Shown: positions 1 through 11,773 of the stretch, piece by piece
Numbering within the stretch: position 1 is the first letter of the stretch
Layout of the letters: every line of letters begins with the position of its first letter
From: Rotaria sp. Silwood1
Taxonomy: Eukaryota; Rotifera; Eurotatoria; Philodinida; Philodinidae
DNA length: 64,000 nucleotides
Direction: 5' to 3'
NCBI GenBank assembly: GCA_905250075.1
Contig: CAJNOP010000023.1
Coordinates: 766,529-830,528 of the forward strand
The notes under the pieces: model-generated
The model's input: the letters and a program-made list of their open reading frames with translations, nothing else
What the model was told of the DNA's origin: nothing
Databases searched by the model: none
Translations under genes and position numbers: made by a program

Positions 1-693
1 ATAGTACCTGGTGATCCACAACCTGATTTACAACATCGTCGAACAACAGTATCTTAATATTTGAAAGGAGAAAATTTCTGTTTGAGTTTTTTTTTCACAT
101 AAATTGACTCACTGCCATCGTTTGCATTAAGATAAGTCATACATGCTTGACAGTCTGAAACTAGTGTTGCCTGGTGAACAGCACAATCTGGATTATGTGC
201 AGTACAATCAAAACAATATAATGATGACGTGTTCCCTTCTGATCGATTTCTTAATTGAACTCGTTTGGAAGGTTTGTCTTTTTCAATAGCTGAAATTACT
301 TCTGTTATTAATAATGCAACCGATGAATGCCTTTACCTAAGAGTTTCTGGTCTGAATGAATACCATTGCATCTATCTGTCGAACACACGTATGCTTTGTG
401 ACTTTTTTTATTATTGCAATCATCCAAACAACAGCGTCTCACTATAATATCTTTTTAAATATTTTGATAATGGATTTCATTTTGAAACAATTGAATTATT
501 TTGTTTCCTTACCATTATTGTCTTCATTTAGATAGGTCATACATTCTCCAGCACAATCAACGACATGATGAGTTCTTCCATATCCACAAGATTTATTTCC
601 CGAACATTGATAGCACTTCAAACTTTTACAACTAGTTGGATAGGTGATGAAAACGGCAAATAGTAGAACAATCACAGATGGAGATAGTATCAT
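1..693 (-). CDS. Tandem Ly6/uPAR three-finger domain protein (3' end off the window)
   Basis: Exons: 693-513, 450-337, 289-113 and 52 to beyond 1. The start at 693 gives a signal peptide (MILSPSVIVLLFAVFITYP). The mature protein opens with an LKCYQCSG motif, the usual start of a Ly6/uPAR domain. Exon 2 supplies the CC..D.CN end of domain 1. Exon 3 starts a second domain (LYCFDC...CMTYLNA), and exon 4 again carries the VVRRCC end. All three visible introns are phase 1, as expected for a domain duplicated as an exon pair. Family members are extracellular, secreted or GPI-anchored, with disulfide-linked three-finger folds. The C-terminus, and so any GPI signal, lies outside the window. Ligand and role are unknown. 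Confidence 0.8.
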
Positions 694-829
694 ATTTTTC
701 TTTCTGGACTGTAGTAGTTGATTCTTATGAGTTGTCTTATTTTATTAATAAAATACTAATCTCCGCCCTCATTTGATTTTTCTCTTTTATCAAGAATATT
801 AAAAAAAAAACAATTTTATTGACAAACAC

Positions 830-3800
830 TTAAGAAAACGTAGCTTGACTGTCTTCTTCAGTTTCACTTTCTTCCTCTTCAACAGGTAATAAGACACCTG
901 GTTGAAGACTATAACTTGATTGTTCAGGCTCTGTTGTAATTGTGATTGGTTCTTCCTGAGGTGGTGGCTGGTCATGTGGAAGTCGATGTTTTTTGATTTT
1001 ACCAGTTTTACTATCAGTATGCCATAACTCTGGTGACCAAACTTCAGGCACATCATTATCACTAACATTAGTATTCGCCACATTTTGAATATAATTTGTA
1101 ACAGTTGTAGTTGATTTATTTTCGTTTTCACCAGGTGATGGTGTTGATGGCTAAAAAGAATCAATATAGGTTTATTCTCAATTAAATAATAGTCACCTGC
1201 ATACAGAAACGATAAGCTTTTCAATTATTTTCATAGCAAGGTGCGTATAGACTATATGACCATAGAATATTCTTACGTATCAAATTATTTAGGATCATTC
1301 AAGGTAATCGAAACTTTTGATATGAAATAAAAATTAAGATAGGATTTATATGAATTCAGTTTCTCATCAGAAGAAAAACCCAAATCACAATATTTTGCGG
1401 TCTTGCTTTATATATCATTCTCGTTTTTTTACAAACTGCTAGGAGTAAAGTTTCATAACGAAGATTAACTAATTACTTTAGACCAGAGTTTACAAACTAA
1501 AGTTATATTAGCCATCATAAACAGAAAGTTTTAATATTTTCTCTGGATTTTTTTTCTTTTAATGTAGTACCCAAAAATTCACCAAGAATGACTATGTATT
1601 ATATACTATTGATTTCAGTATTTATACAACAAATGTCAATTTTCTTAGAGCTCACAACCATTCAGTATATTCTTACATCATAATTATAAAACACACATAT
1701 GATGCGATTTACTCTTTTTTTTTGTAAAAAAACGTTACAGGAAAAAATTCAAATTTTAATATTCTATACAGTAAATTAATACTAAAGCGTACACACTTCA
1801 CACTCATGCTCATCTGTATTATCAATTAAACTTCAACATACAATTAAGTCATAATAACAATAATCAAAATATTTTGTTTATACAATCATGATATCTTTTA
1901 GTACCGGATTGAAAAAATCCTATTTCAATTTCAACAATATTTTAAACTCTCTTGTCATATATATTCAAATGAAAATTATTTCTAAAGACAAAAAATTAAT
2001 TTAAACAAAATCAACTTACTTTATCCAATAATGGTGCAATTAATCGTTCCATAGCAGCTGCTAAACGTAGATCTTTTTCTAGATTCATTATTTTTTCTAA
2101 TATTGTATTTTTTGTATTTAATTTTCGAACTTCATTTCGAATTTCTTGTACAATAGGAACATCTTGATTCAAATTACAATGATAAGCTTCCAATGCTTCT
2201 TTTAATGATCTAATAAGAGAGAAGATATTTCTTTTGATGGAAAAATTTTCTTTTCTCATCTTACTGAACAACAATAGGTTCTTTTTCAATTAAAAGTCGA
2301 CTTTGTAATGTATCAATAATATCTTCACTTGCTTTTTCTAATAGAACAAGAGCATTTGGTGATGCTGCACGTACTAATGGACTTTTATCATATCGAACAG
2401 CCCATAAAAGAACACTTCGACATTTTGCATTTGTCATTCCATATAAACCAAGTGCTAAATATATTATTAATAAAAAAACAAAATATATATAATTGAAAGA
2501 TAAATTAACCTTCAACAGCTGAATATCGAACTTTTTCAATTGGATCAAATTCAATACGATCAATAAGTAAATTTCTTATGGTTTCATCACGTAATTGTAA
2601 TCTATATGTTGTACGACAAGCATGATCACGTACACTAACATGAGTATCTTTAAAACATTTTAAATATGGTTGCATTAATTTAGCTGTTAAAACACCTGAA
2701 AAAATATTTTTATAGATAAAAAACAAAAAGAAAAATATATTAAATAAATATTTCAATAAACAAACCAAGATAACCAATAAGTTTAAGTGCTTCAACACGA
2801 TCTTGCCAATGATGACTTTGTAAACGTAAAACAACTTCTTCATGTACTGCTTGACCACAACCACATTTACCTAATGCTTGACCAGCTACACGACGTACAC
2901 TACTATTCATATCTTGCCACATAAGATGAATTAATTTTTGTGTTATATCCTATTAAAAAAAATATTTTATTTAAAACAAAAAATAAAATTTTTTTTTTTT
3001 TAATTTGTTTTTACTTTATTTGGTCGAGATTTAAGTAATGGAAATAGTTTACAAGCAACAATTCGATCAGTAGAATCAGCAGAATTTAAATATTCACCGG
3101 CTAAACTATATACGAGATTCTATTGAAAATAATAAGAAAGAAAGAAAGAAATATTTTGATTGAATTTTTATTTTTATTTACCGTTCGTTGACTTAATCTA
3201 GCTAACGCAAGAATAAGTTGTTCTCGTGTTAATTCATCTTCAGCATCAAAATAATTTTTTAATAATTCATGTATTATATCTGATGTTGAGTAATTAAGAC
3301 TAGCTAAACATTGTGCAGCTGTTAATTTATCATCAGGATTACCATTAGCAACACATGAACGAAGAATAACTTCTACCTAAAAGAAAAAGCGAATCAAAAT
3401 ATTTCAATTAAAAAAAAAACTTTTTTTTGTTAAAAATAATACTTGTGAAGAAAACCGATGTAATGTAACAAGTGCAATAGCAGCAGCTGTTCGTACACGT
3501 TCGTTGGAATCATTAAGTAAAGATTCAATTGATTGAAGTAATTTTTCAGGAAGAAGATGAACTTTTAAACCCAGATCTACATAATAAAAAGACGTTTTTC
3601 TTTTTTTTTTTATAGCATTTAAACCTTATTGCATTTAGTACCTATTTCTTTTTGAGTAAGATATTGAGCAGCTCGACTACAAACAACAATAGCAGTAAAA
3701 CGAACCTAAATAAAATAAAATTTAACTATTATATTTATTAATCATACCAAAAAAAAAATAGTAAGAAACAAACATGTGGATGTATATCATGTAAGTCTTC

Positions 3801-6758
3801 ATATAGTTCTTCAACATCAGCATCAAGCCATTGACATCCAACTTGCCACTTACGTCTCCATTCTTAAAAATAACAAGAAAACAAAATTTTTTTTTTCTAT
3901 AAAATATTCTAAAATGATTTACCTTCAATAATTCGACTAATAGTTGTATTGGATTTTAATATTTGATGTAATCGAGAATCTGATGTTGATGGCATAAGCC
4001 ATGATAATGATAAATCATTAACATCAGGTGATCGAGGTGGATGCTAAAAATATGAATAAAGAATTTCTTTTTTTTTTTATATGTTTAACTTTAATTTTAA
4101 AATTAAAATTAGTTCAAGCAAAAGAAGAAGAGCTACTGAGAGTACATGAAATAGCAAAAAAACCTGAGCAAAAAAAGCTTGAATTGCTGCTGCTCTATTG
4201 ATTTCATGTTCTGACATGGGCATTTGCAGGTGAGGACTCTAAAAATTAGTGTAAAAAAACATGTGATTTCGTGTAAAGACACATTTAATTCGTGCTAGAA
4301 AAGGATATAAAAGGTATTCAAATGGAATAAGCCAATTTTTCATAATGAAAATACCATATCTTTAACTTCAGGTAATGCTTTCCAACGACGAAAACCTCGT
4401 GTTGGTTTTTGTCGATCAAATGCAGCCGATGAATCAATTTGAAGAGCTAAATTAAAATGAATAATTAATTATTGTAATATTAACAATAAGATTTTTACTT
4501 GTAGCTATTGAATCAGGATCAGGTGGCAGTTGTTTTTGAAGAACTTTATCAAATTGAAGTTTATCCGAAAGAACAATAACACCTGGTTCATCTGTTGGTT
4601 TATGAATATTATTACCTAAATGAATTTTATTTTTGTTGACTTTATTATAATTATAGATGAACTAATATTTCTTTTACCAAGAAGCATTGCTTGTTCATAT
4701 GGATGATCTGTTCTATAGACTGTACTTAATATTTTATTTGACATTATATCATAAAATGATGTTTCACGACGTATCAATGTATTTCCTGCAATTATTTGTT
4801 GAGATGGACGAATATGTGCTGTTGCTAATTGAAGATCGAATATTGATTTTTAAAAATTTAGATATTTTTCAAATAGTCCTACCATCTTCTTTTTTCTCTT
4901 CTTTTGCTCGTCGCCGTAAACCACGTGGTAAACGATACAATGGAATTTCTCGTTTAGGTATATCAGCATCTTTTTCAGGTATTTGACTTTGTAATCTAAA
5001 TAGAAAAATGATGTTTAGTAAGTATATTAATAAGTATCGCTTCTTCTGACTTGTTCGAATCATATTCTTCGACTTTTTTCTCTTCATCATCAGTCGTTGG
5101 AATCTAGAAAAAAAGACTACTGTAGATTAAAACAACAAGATACATATTCATTTGATCATTTTACCAATTCCATTTCTTGTGGATTTGGTAATTTTGTGAT
5201 ATGATATGTTTTTTTTAAATATTCAATTAATCGACCTCGACGATCATCTATAAATAAAATTAAGCACATAGAATTTGATCTAGTCTTAAATTATAAATTT
5301 TTAATATCAAAATATATGTTAAGGCAGATAAGAGTTTTCATGAAATCGTCAGCAACGTTCCAGTTTAAAATAAATAATATTTTCCAGATCGATATCGAAA
5401 TGTGATATTTATTCTTTTCTGTACCAAAAAAGTTATTTACAAAGGAAATCCTCCAATTGACAAATCGATATTGAGTTAAAACTGCTTGTGTTATGTAAAC
5501 TCAAATGATCTATGAATACTCTGAAAATAATTCGGATCTTTAGCTTATTACTGCGATTTCTATGACGGTTTTGAAACGAACTTCGTAGTCATAGAAATAT
5601 TGACTTTCGAATTTCAACTTGAAACTTTGCGTAGAAACAGATCTGAGCAAGGGTAATTTTAGATCTTTCAAATTTGCTTCAGTCTTGCATGATGAACATC
5701 AAATCTGCCGGTTTATATGAACAATATCAGCAAAAAGCTATTATTATAGTTGTATCTTTGGATAGAAATAGCAACAAGATCGAGAATATTTAAAATAAAC
5801 TATTATCGCTAAGGTCTGTTTCTATACAAACTGTCAAGTTGAAATGCGAAAATCAACTTTTCTAGTACTCCTCCGGGGACTACAGAATTCATTTAAAAGA
5901 ATACTGTAAAGATGCTATATCTTTACAGCATTTTTCTTGAAAGTAAATATCTCTTTCATTCGATTGTCTATAGTCGTGCAAATTTAAAGTCATGGCGATA
6001 AAGTAATAATTACATTCAAACAGTATCTACTTACCATCATGAACATGTTTTAATATAATAAATTTAGCTGTATTTTCATCCATATGTTCAAACATATACT
6101 TATCCCAATTTCGTTCCATTTGAGCAAAATCTTTTTCTGCTATAATTCTTGCTTGTTGTTCTATATTATCCTGACCACGTCGTATTCCACCTGTATTTTC
6201 ACTAGTTTCTTCTGATGATTCTGATCGTGTTGTAGGTGTTAAATGATCATCTATAATTTGTTGTTTAGAATCTTGAATATGTTCATCATAATCATCAATT
6301 TCAGTCATATAAAAAAGTGATTGTTGTGGTCGAAATTTTACTGGTTCGATTGCAATAGGTTTTTGTGCTAAAACTCGACGTGCATGTTCCCATCTTGCTT
6401 TGGATATTGTTAGTGGAACAAGTGGTTGTAAACGACGAGGTGGTCGTGGTGAACTACTTATTTCACGATTTGGAACATATAATGATCGACCATTATAATT
6501 TGTAAATGATATAGTTGATGGACAGATTTTTTGTACAACATCAGCATCAAATTCAAGTCCACTACTAACAAATGATAGTAGATTTGATTCCACTGGTTTT
6601 TTATCATTTAAAAATGGATTAGGTTTTAGTAATTTCTAATAAAATAAATGAATTAAAAATTTATTTAGTAAGAAAAAAAAAATAATAGTATTGTTGCATT
6701 TTTTTTTTACTTCTGGAATGGGAATATTTGGTAAAGATTTTATCTTTGTTGTTGCCAT
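830..6758 (-). CDS. HEAT-repeat protein, HEATR4-like
   Basis: A 20-exon model gives about 1035 aa. Exons: 6758-6711, 6635-6035, 5247-5165, 5103-5051, 4995-4883, 4824-4678, 4615-4499, 4446-4355, 4238-4164, 4043-3923, 3862-3774, 3705-3642, 3576-3443, 3376-3182, 3119-3015, 2949-2766, 2695-2510, 2454-2265, 2209-2020, 1150-830. Phases agree throughout. The N-terminal ~400 aa are low in recognisable domains (PRPPRRLQPLVPL, RGLRRRAKEEKK). The C-terminal half is a run of HEAT repeats (NDSNERVRTAAAIAL, MNSSVRRVAGQALGKCG, DTHVSVRDHACRTTYRL), followed by an acidic tail. Length and layout fit HEAT repeat-containing protein 4, but I assign it from memory of the family. Another HEAT/armadillo protein is possible. 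HEAT solenoids usually act as protein-binding scaffolds; the partner is unknown. Intron 2 (787 bp) holds a foldback repeat. Confidence 0.6.
5500..5960. repeat. Foldback repeat R1, copy 1 (in HEATR4-like intron 2)
   Basis: The left arm near 5601-5640 (containing GACTTTCGAATTTCAACTTG) recurs inverted near 5820-5860. The same 20-mer occurs at 22098, and diverged versions lie near 41060 and 59015, so this is a dispersed family. Edges are approximate. No ORF of note. Confidence 0.65.
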
Positions 6759-7049
6759 TAAACAAGAAGATAATTATTTTTCTTTTTTCTTGATTAATAT
6801 AAAGAATTCTTTTTATTTGTATTTCAATAATAAGAATCTATTTTCAATCCATTTTTATTCCAGTTACCTTAACAAATCCTCTATTTTGCTTTTAAAATAA
6901 GACTTATTGGTTATTATGCACCAATCTGTATTGTCAGAACGAAATATGACGTCATATGTGCTTACATATATTCACAACTACATTACTCAAGACTAAAATT
7001 TTGGTTTTTTTTTGATACAAGTAACTGAATTTATTTTTATTTTAAGATT
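6759..7049. promoter_or_regulatory. Bidirectional promoter region, HEATR4-like / PARP
   Basis: Only 291 bp separate the two divergent start codons. A perfect palindromic CRE octamer lies near the middle at 6947-6954. A T-rich stretch ending in AG sits 3 nt before the PARP ATG (AG at 7045-7046). Confidence 0.55.
6947..6954. promoter_or_regulatory. CRE octamer TGACGTCA
   Basis: Perfect CREB/ATF-type palindrome, about 190 bp from the HEATR4-like ATG and 96 bp before the PARP ATG. Function is inferred from the motif only. Confidence 0.45.
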
Positions 7050-10000
7050 ATGACTGATAGAATGGATACTAGTATGGAATATCCATCATTTGATCTTCAA
7101 TCAATTCATGTTTCATTTGAGGTAGATTTTATTCTTTATATTCAAAAAAAAAAAGAAAATAAATTAATAAAATTCGAAATTAAATTTCATCTTTTTCTAT
7201 TTAGGAACGACGTTGGTTAGTAAAACAAAGATATTTACATAAGTTAGATAATTTAATACAACCAATTGTTGATCTTCAAAAAGCGATTCAGCACTATGAC
7301 CAATGTAAGTAGACATATTTGAAAACCGTGTTTGTTTTATTTTTTATTTAACTCAGAATGAGTTATTTTTTGAAATCAGAAACATATCTAAATGATAGTT
7401 TCATAGAGATTCACAAAACTTCACTATCTCTACTCTTGAAATATAATGATCTTGAGTTTTTATCGTTAGAAAAACAAAATCAGATATAAAGTATTAATCG
7501 ATATTTCCCACTGAAGGTATTTTCTCAATAACTGAATAGTATTTCGAAAATTTCATCATGTTAAATTCGATCAGATACAAAAAATATCATTCATAGTAGA
7601 CATAAGCAGAGTCAGCTTTTTTCATATCTCGGACGTTGGCTGAGAAAAATTTTCTAACACTTACCCTAATTTGTAGCCATTAGAAATATAACCAGAAATT
7701 TCCCAAGGAGGTGTGTGCACACCAGTAGGAAAATAACTTCTTTGTTTCTCAAAAAAGATTATTATCCATAGCTCCACCTAATCGTTTTTCGCCATGGGAG
7801 TGTACAAGCACTCCTGGCTATGCCCCTGCCTGCAGGATAGACTAACTCTGCATATTTCTAGTTCATAGGTTAAATCTACAGTTATTTAGACTTATATTAT
7901 AAAAATTCATGCTTTTTTTATGAAAAATTCAAGATCAAAATCAGGATACTTTTGAATAATTTAGTATATCGATTTTCATATCATTAATGATATGACATTT
8001 TACTTCTTAATAATGAATATCTTAGTCTACCTAGCTGTTTGTATTCTTGAAGTTTTCTAAGAACGGATACACTTATTATACAGATAATGAGAAACATTAT
8101 TCAAAAATAAAAATTCATTTACAGTACGATATTTTTTCTGTAACAAAGTTTACTATCAAAGAAAATGAATGATTCAATTACATTTCGTGATGTATTTTCT
8201 ATGAACATTGACTTCATCTAAAAAATAATGATGTTCCGAGCAGTGGGAGTGCCAAGGATATAACCTCAATTCCAGTGGTCTCGAGACATTCGTCGTAAAA
8301 TAAATAAGGAATATCATTATCTCCATTGAGAATTCTCTTAGAATAATAATTGATTTAAAATTCTCTTTAGTTTCTATCATATCAACATCATTATCATCTT
8401 CATCTATGATACCAATAGTACGCTTGGATGATGAACATCCTCTATATTATGTTAGTATTTTAAATATTTTTCTATAATTTTTCTACTAAATTTTATTTTA
8501 CATAAATAGTCATCTGTTGTGAATGGTTGTACAGATAATCAAATTGATCAATTTCGTCTTCATAATCAACAAATGTTTCAATTAATATTTAATGATTTAT
8601 CTACTAATTTAAATTATCGTATATTCATTATTATAATCGAAGGATTTATTTTTTATTCATCTCAAACAGCAGTAAGAATTTAATGAAGTTTTCATTAAAA
8701 GGAAAAAAAGTTCAATATATTCATGAAATTTAGATTTATATTTCTAGAAACAATATAACTCAAGTATAACACATGAAATGCATAGATGTTTATCATCATT
8801 TGATACATATATACGATCACGTTCATCAAAATTAACTAGTCTTTTATCATTCTTAACTAAATTATCGATATCATCTTATACAATTGTTCATACAAATAAT
8901 GAAAATAATGTTGGCATACTTTTTCAAGTATTACCTAAAGTTCATTATTTTTTAACTCCAACAACACCGTATAATTCAATAATAGCTGTTGATCAATATG
9001 CTAAACATATTATTTCACCTGAAGAACTTCGTTTTATTGATTATACTATGAATATAAACAATAAATCTGATTCAAGATCTGTTGTACTTCAATCACCAAC
9101 TTATACATCTCCAAATGTAACACTTCCTTTTAATGGACCACTAGGAGGAAAAAATGGATCGTTGACACCATTTCCTCTTCTTTTTCAAGTTTATCATTCA
9201 TTACCAATTATATATCCATATGATAATAGTAAGTCAAACGATGAATATTTCATACAAAAAAAACAAAACACAATGGATGTTTTTTTTTTCTTTTCATGTC
9301 TTTAGATATGGTATATAGTCAAAAATATCCTACATTTTGGACGGGTAATGTGCATACTAATGAAAATAGTGATGCTTTATTTCAAGTAATTACACTTGAT
9401 ACAAATTCACCAGAATTTTTATTTGTTCAACGATTATTTTATAAAACAGTTTCTGAAACAGATATTAAAATTGCAGTAGTAAGTATTAATTTTAATTTAC
9501 ATTACAAAAAAAAATAACTAATAAAACAGAAGAATATTAACAAGGAACACTTGACTTTTTGAATATATTCCACTATTGAAATGTATGAAATTACATCAAA
9601 TTTGTTAGTTTATCTTCGATACTTTTTCTTCATCTGCGAAATACTTAATATCTCATGAAAGAAACGAAGCTTATAAAAGGTTCAGTTTGATGTGTGTATG
9701 CAAGAATATTCTCTAAAATTTTGAAATAAAAACGAATCATTGTGTTTGAATAAGTAATTTCTCTTGTATTAGAATCGTATTATTTGGTTTACTATATTCT
9801 TGATTTAATTAAAGCTTAATTAATTATCTTAAGAAAAGAGTTCGATCAATCATATTCAATGTATGATTGATATACTTAGATCTGGATTTATATTGACCAG
9901 GTGCATATAGTACGACTCGATGGACTTTAATCTGTGTGTCACAAATAAACTTTTATTTTTTCCCTAAGAGAAAAGAGTTTAAAAACAAATAAAATGTGTT

Positions 10001-11773
10001 CATGTGTCATCATGCTTTGTCTAACATAAGATGTAATAAATTTGTTACTAAATACGTTCTAAAAGAGCACAATGTGCTTGACACGACGGATTAATTTACT
10101 TTGATAAATCTTCATCCTAAAGTATCTGAAAAGTTCTAATTTCGAAATCTATTGAGTCACATATAGAATTTCCTTAAAAAAAATCGGATTTTTTTTTTAG
10201 ATTATATAGTGCAAAGTACGGATCAAAGTCGACAATTGAAATATTGTCATGATATATAAATGTGTCTCTCCTTTGACTCGGATAATTTTTTTTTTGATTT
10301 TTTTTCCAATAATATCATGTGTTTCGCAATTTGAATCATTCGTGCCTACTTGAGAGAACCTATAAATAACTTTGTCATTGAGTTTGATAGAGCACTAAAT
10401 TGTTTACAAAATGATAAGCTTCAAGTCTATTAAACACGTCAATTCAACACAGTTCTATTAGTTCTTTCTATGTTGATGAAAGAATTAGTTTTGTCCTAAG
10501 CTTAAATTCACAGTGGAGATTAAGTATTATGCATTTCTCCGAAAGATTAATTATACTCATTTTGTGTTGACATGTTTGATAGCCTTAAAACACATAATTT
10601 TGTAAAGAATTTTGCACTCTATTAGACTGAATAATAAAAATAATTATATGGTGCCAACGTTTGGCATGAATGATTGAAATAGTGGATTCGTTTGATATTA
10701 TTCTAAAAAGAATGAGAAAAATTAATTACAATCAATGTAACAGAACTTTTATATATACTGAAAATATTTTCAATGGATATAATGTTTTTTTTTTGTACTT
10801 TTTTCAATTGTGTACTTTCATGCGAATTTTGTATTACGTACGTACAAAAAATCAAGTTTCTCACTGTCAATCATTTAGATGGTATAATAGATTTTGGCAT
10901 TAGAAGTTTTTAGATACTTTAAAATGAACATTTGTCAAAGTAAATTAATGTCTTGTGTCAGGCATCTTCTTCTCTTTTAGAAGATGTAGAATTATTACAT
11001 TTCGTATTAAACAAAGCATGATAACAAACGAACGTATTTTGTTTGTTTTTCAACATATTTCTCTTAGAGAAAAAATAAAAGTTTATTTATGACATAGAGA
11101 CTAAAGCTTGTAGAACTTCTATATATCCCCGTCGTGACTATAGATTCTGTCTACGTATATCAATCATTAAAATCTTCTTAGGTCTTATTTTTAAATAGAA
11201 TGAAAGGAAACAATATTGCCATTGAATGCTATGCCGGAAGCTTGAAGTCTACTATCTCTCTTAAGAATACGAAAGTCATTTTGATTTTTTTCTTGAATTT
11301 AGATTGAACGTATAGAAAATGCTCATTTATGGGAAAAATTTTGTTCACATCGTTCATATATGCGACGAAAAAATGGACTTAAACATCTCAATGAAAATTG
11401 GTTCTTTCATGGAACAAAATCTGACAATCATCATCATATAATATCGCATGGTTTTAATCGTTCATATTGCCGTGATCATGTTTTTTATGGTCGTGGTGTT
11501 TATTTTAGTCGTTATGCATGTTATTCATGTCATTATAGTGATCGTCAAGATTTATCTTTTCTTTTTTTATGTCGTGTACTTGTTGGTCATCATACACCTG
11601 GTAGTAATGATATTCGTGTACCACCAACAATTACTTTATCAAATGGAAAATCTATTCAAGCAGATTCAACAACGGATGAAAAAATTCCATATACAATTGT
11701 TTGTACATTTCATGATGATCAAAATTATCCAGAATATATCATAACATATATGAATAAAGTGAATCAACAGTAA
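7050..11773 (+). CDS. PARP-family ADP-ribosyltransferase (probable mono-ART)
   Basis: Seven exons: 7050-7121, 7205-7304, 8371-8450, 8510-8671, 8748-9228, 9306-9478, 11303-11773; 512 aa, frame kept throughout. The last two exons carry the PARP catalytic domain. It opens with LFYKT...IERIENAHLWEKF and continues with WFFHGT (NAD-binding His), YGRGVYFSRYACYS (the Tyr of the triad) and YPEYIITY near the C-terminus. Aligned by eye with PARP1 NEYIVY, the catalytic Glu position is occupied by Ile (an H-Y-I triad). In PARP10/14-type enzymes a hydrophobic residue there goes with mono-ADP-ribosylation; that activity is inferred here. The N-terminal ~330 aa show no domain I recognise (no zinc finger, WWE or macrodomain seen). 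AATAAA occurs downstream at about 11836. The last intron (1.8 kb) contains a foldback element. Confidence 0.88.
7606..7851. mobile_element. Possible short MITE-like element in PARP intron 2
   Basis: Short imperfect terminal inverted repeats GCAGAGTCAG / CTAACTCTGC bracket about 246 bp that are more GC-rich than their surroundings. No clear target-site duplication. Weak call. Confidence 0.3.
9865..11165. mobile_element. Large foldback element in the last PARP intron
   Basis: Two arms of roughly 265 bp in inverted orientation. The left arm (9865 to ~10130) starts GATTGATATAC and includes AATAAACTTTTATTTTTTC, CATCATGCTTTG and ATTAATTTACTTTG. The right arm (~10910-11165) carries the same blocks in reverse complement in the mirrored order, ending GTATATCAATC. 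The ~780-bp centre has no convincing ORF. Structure suggests a foldback or non-autonomous DNA transposon; its superfamily is not identifiable. Confidence 0.75.

Noticed and set aside
799-1224. 141-codon ORF on the minus strand
   Set aside because: It is another frame over the last HEATR4-like exon and its intron; the spliced frame (1150-830) joins in phase to exon 19.
8174-8380. 68-codon minus ORF in PARP intron 2
   Set aside because: No family similarity; it overlaps the PARP exon 3 acceptor on the other strand.
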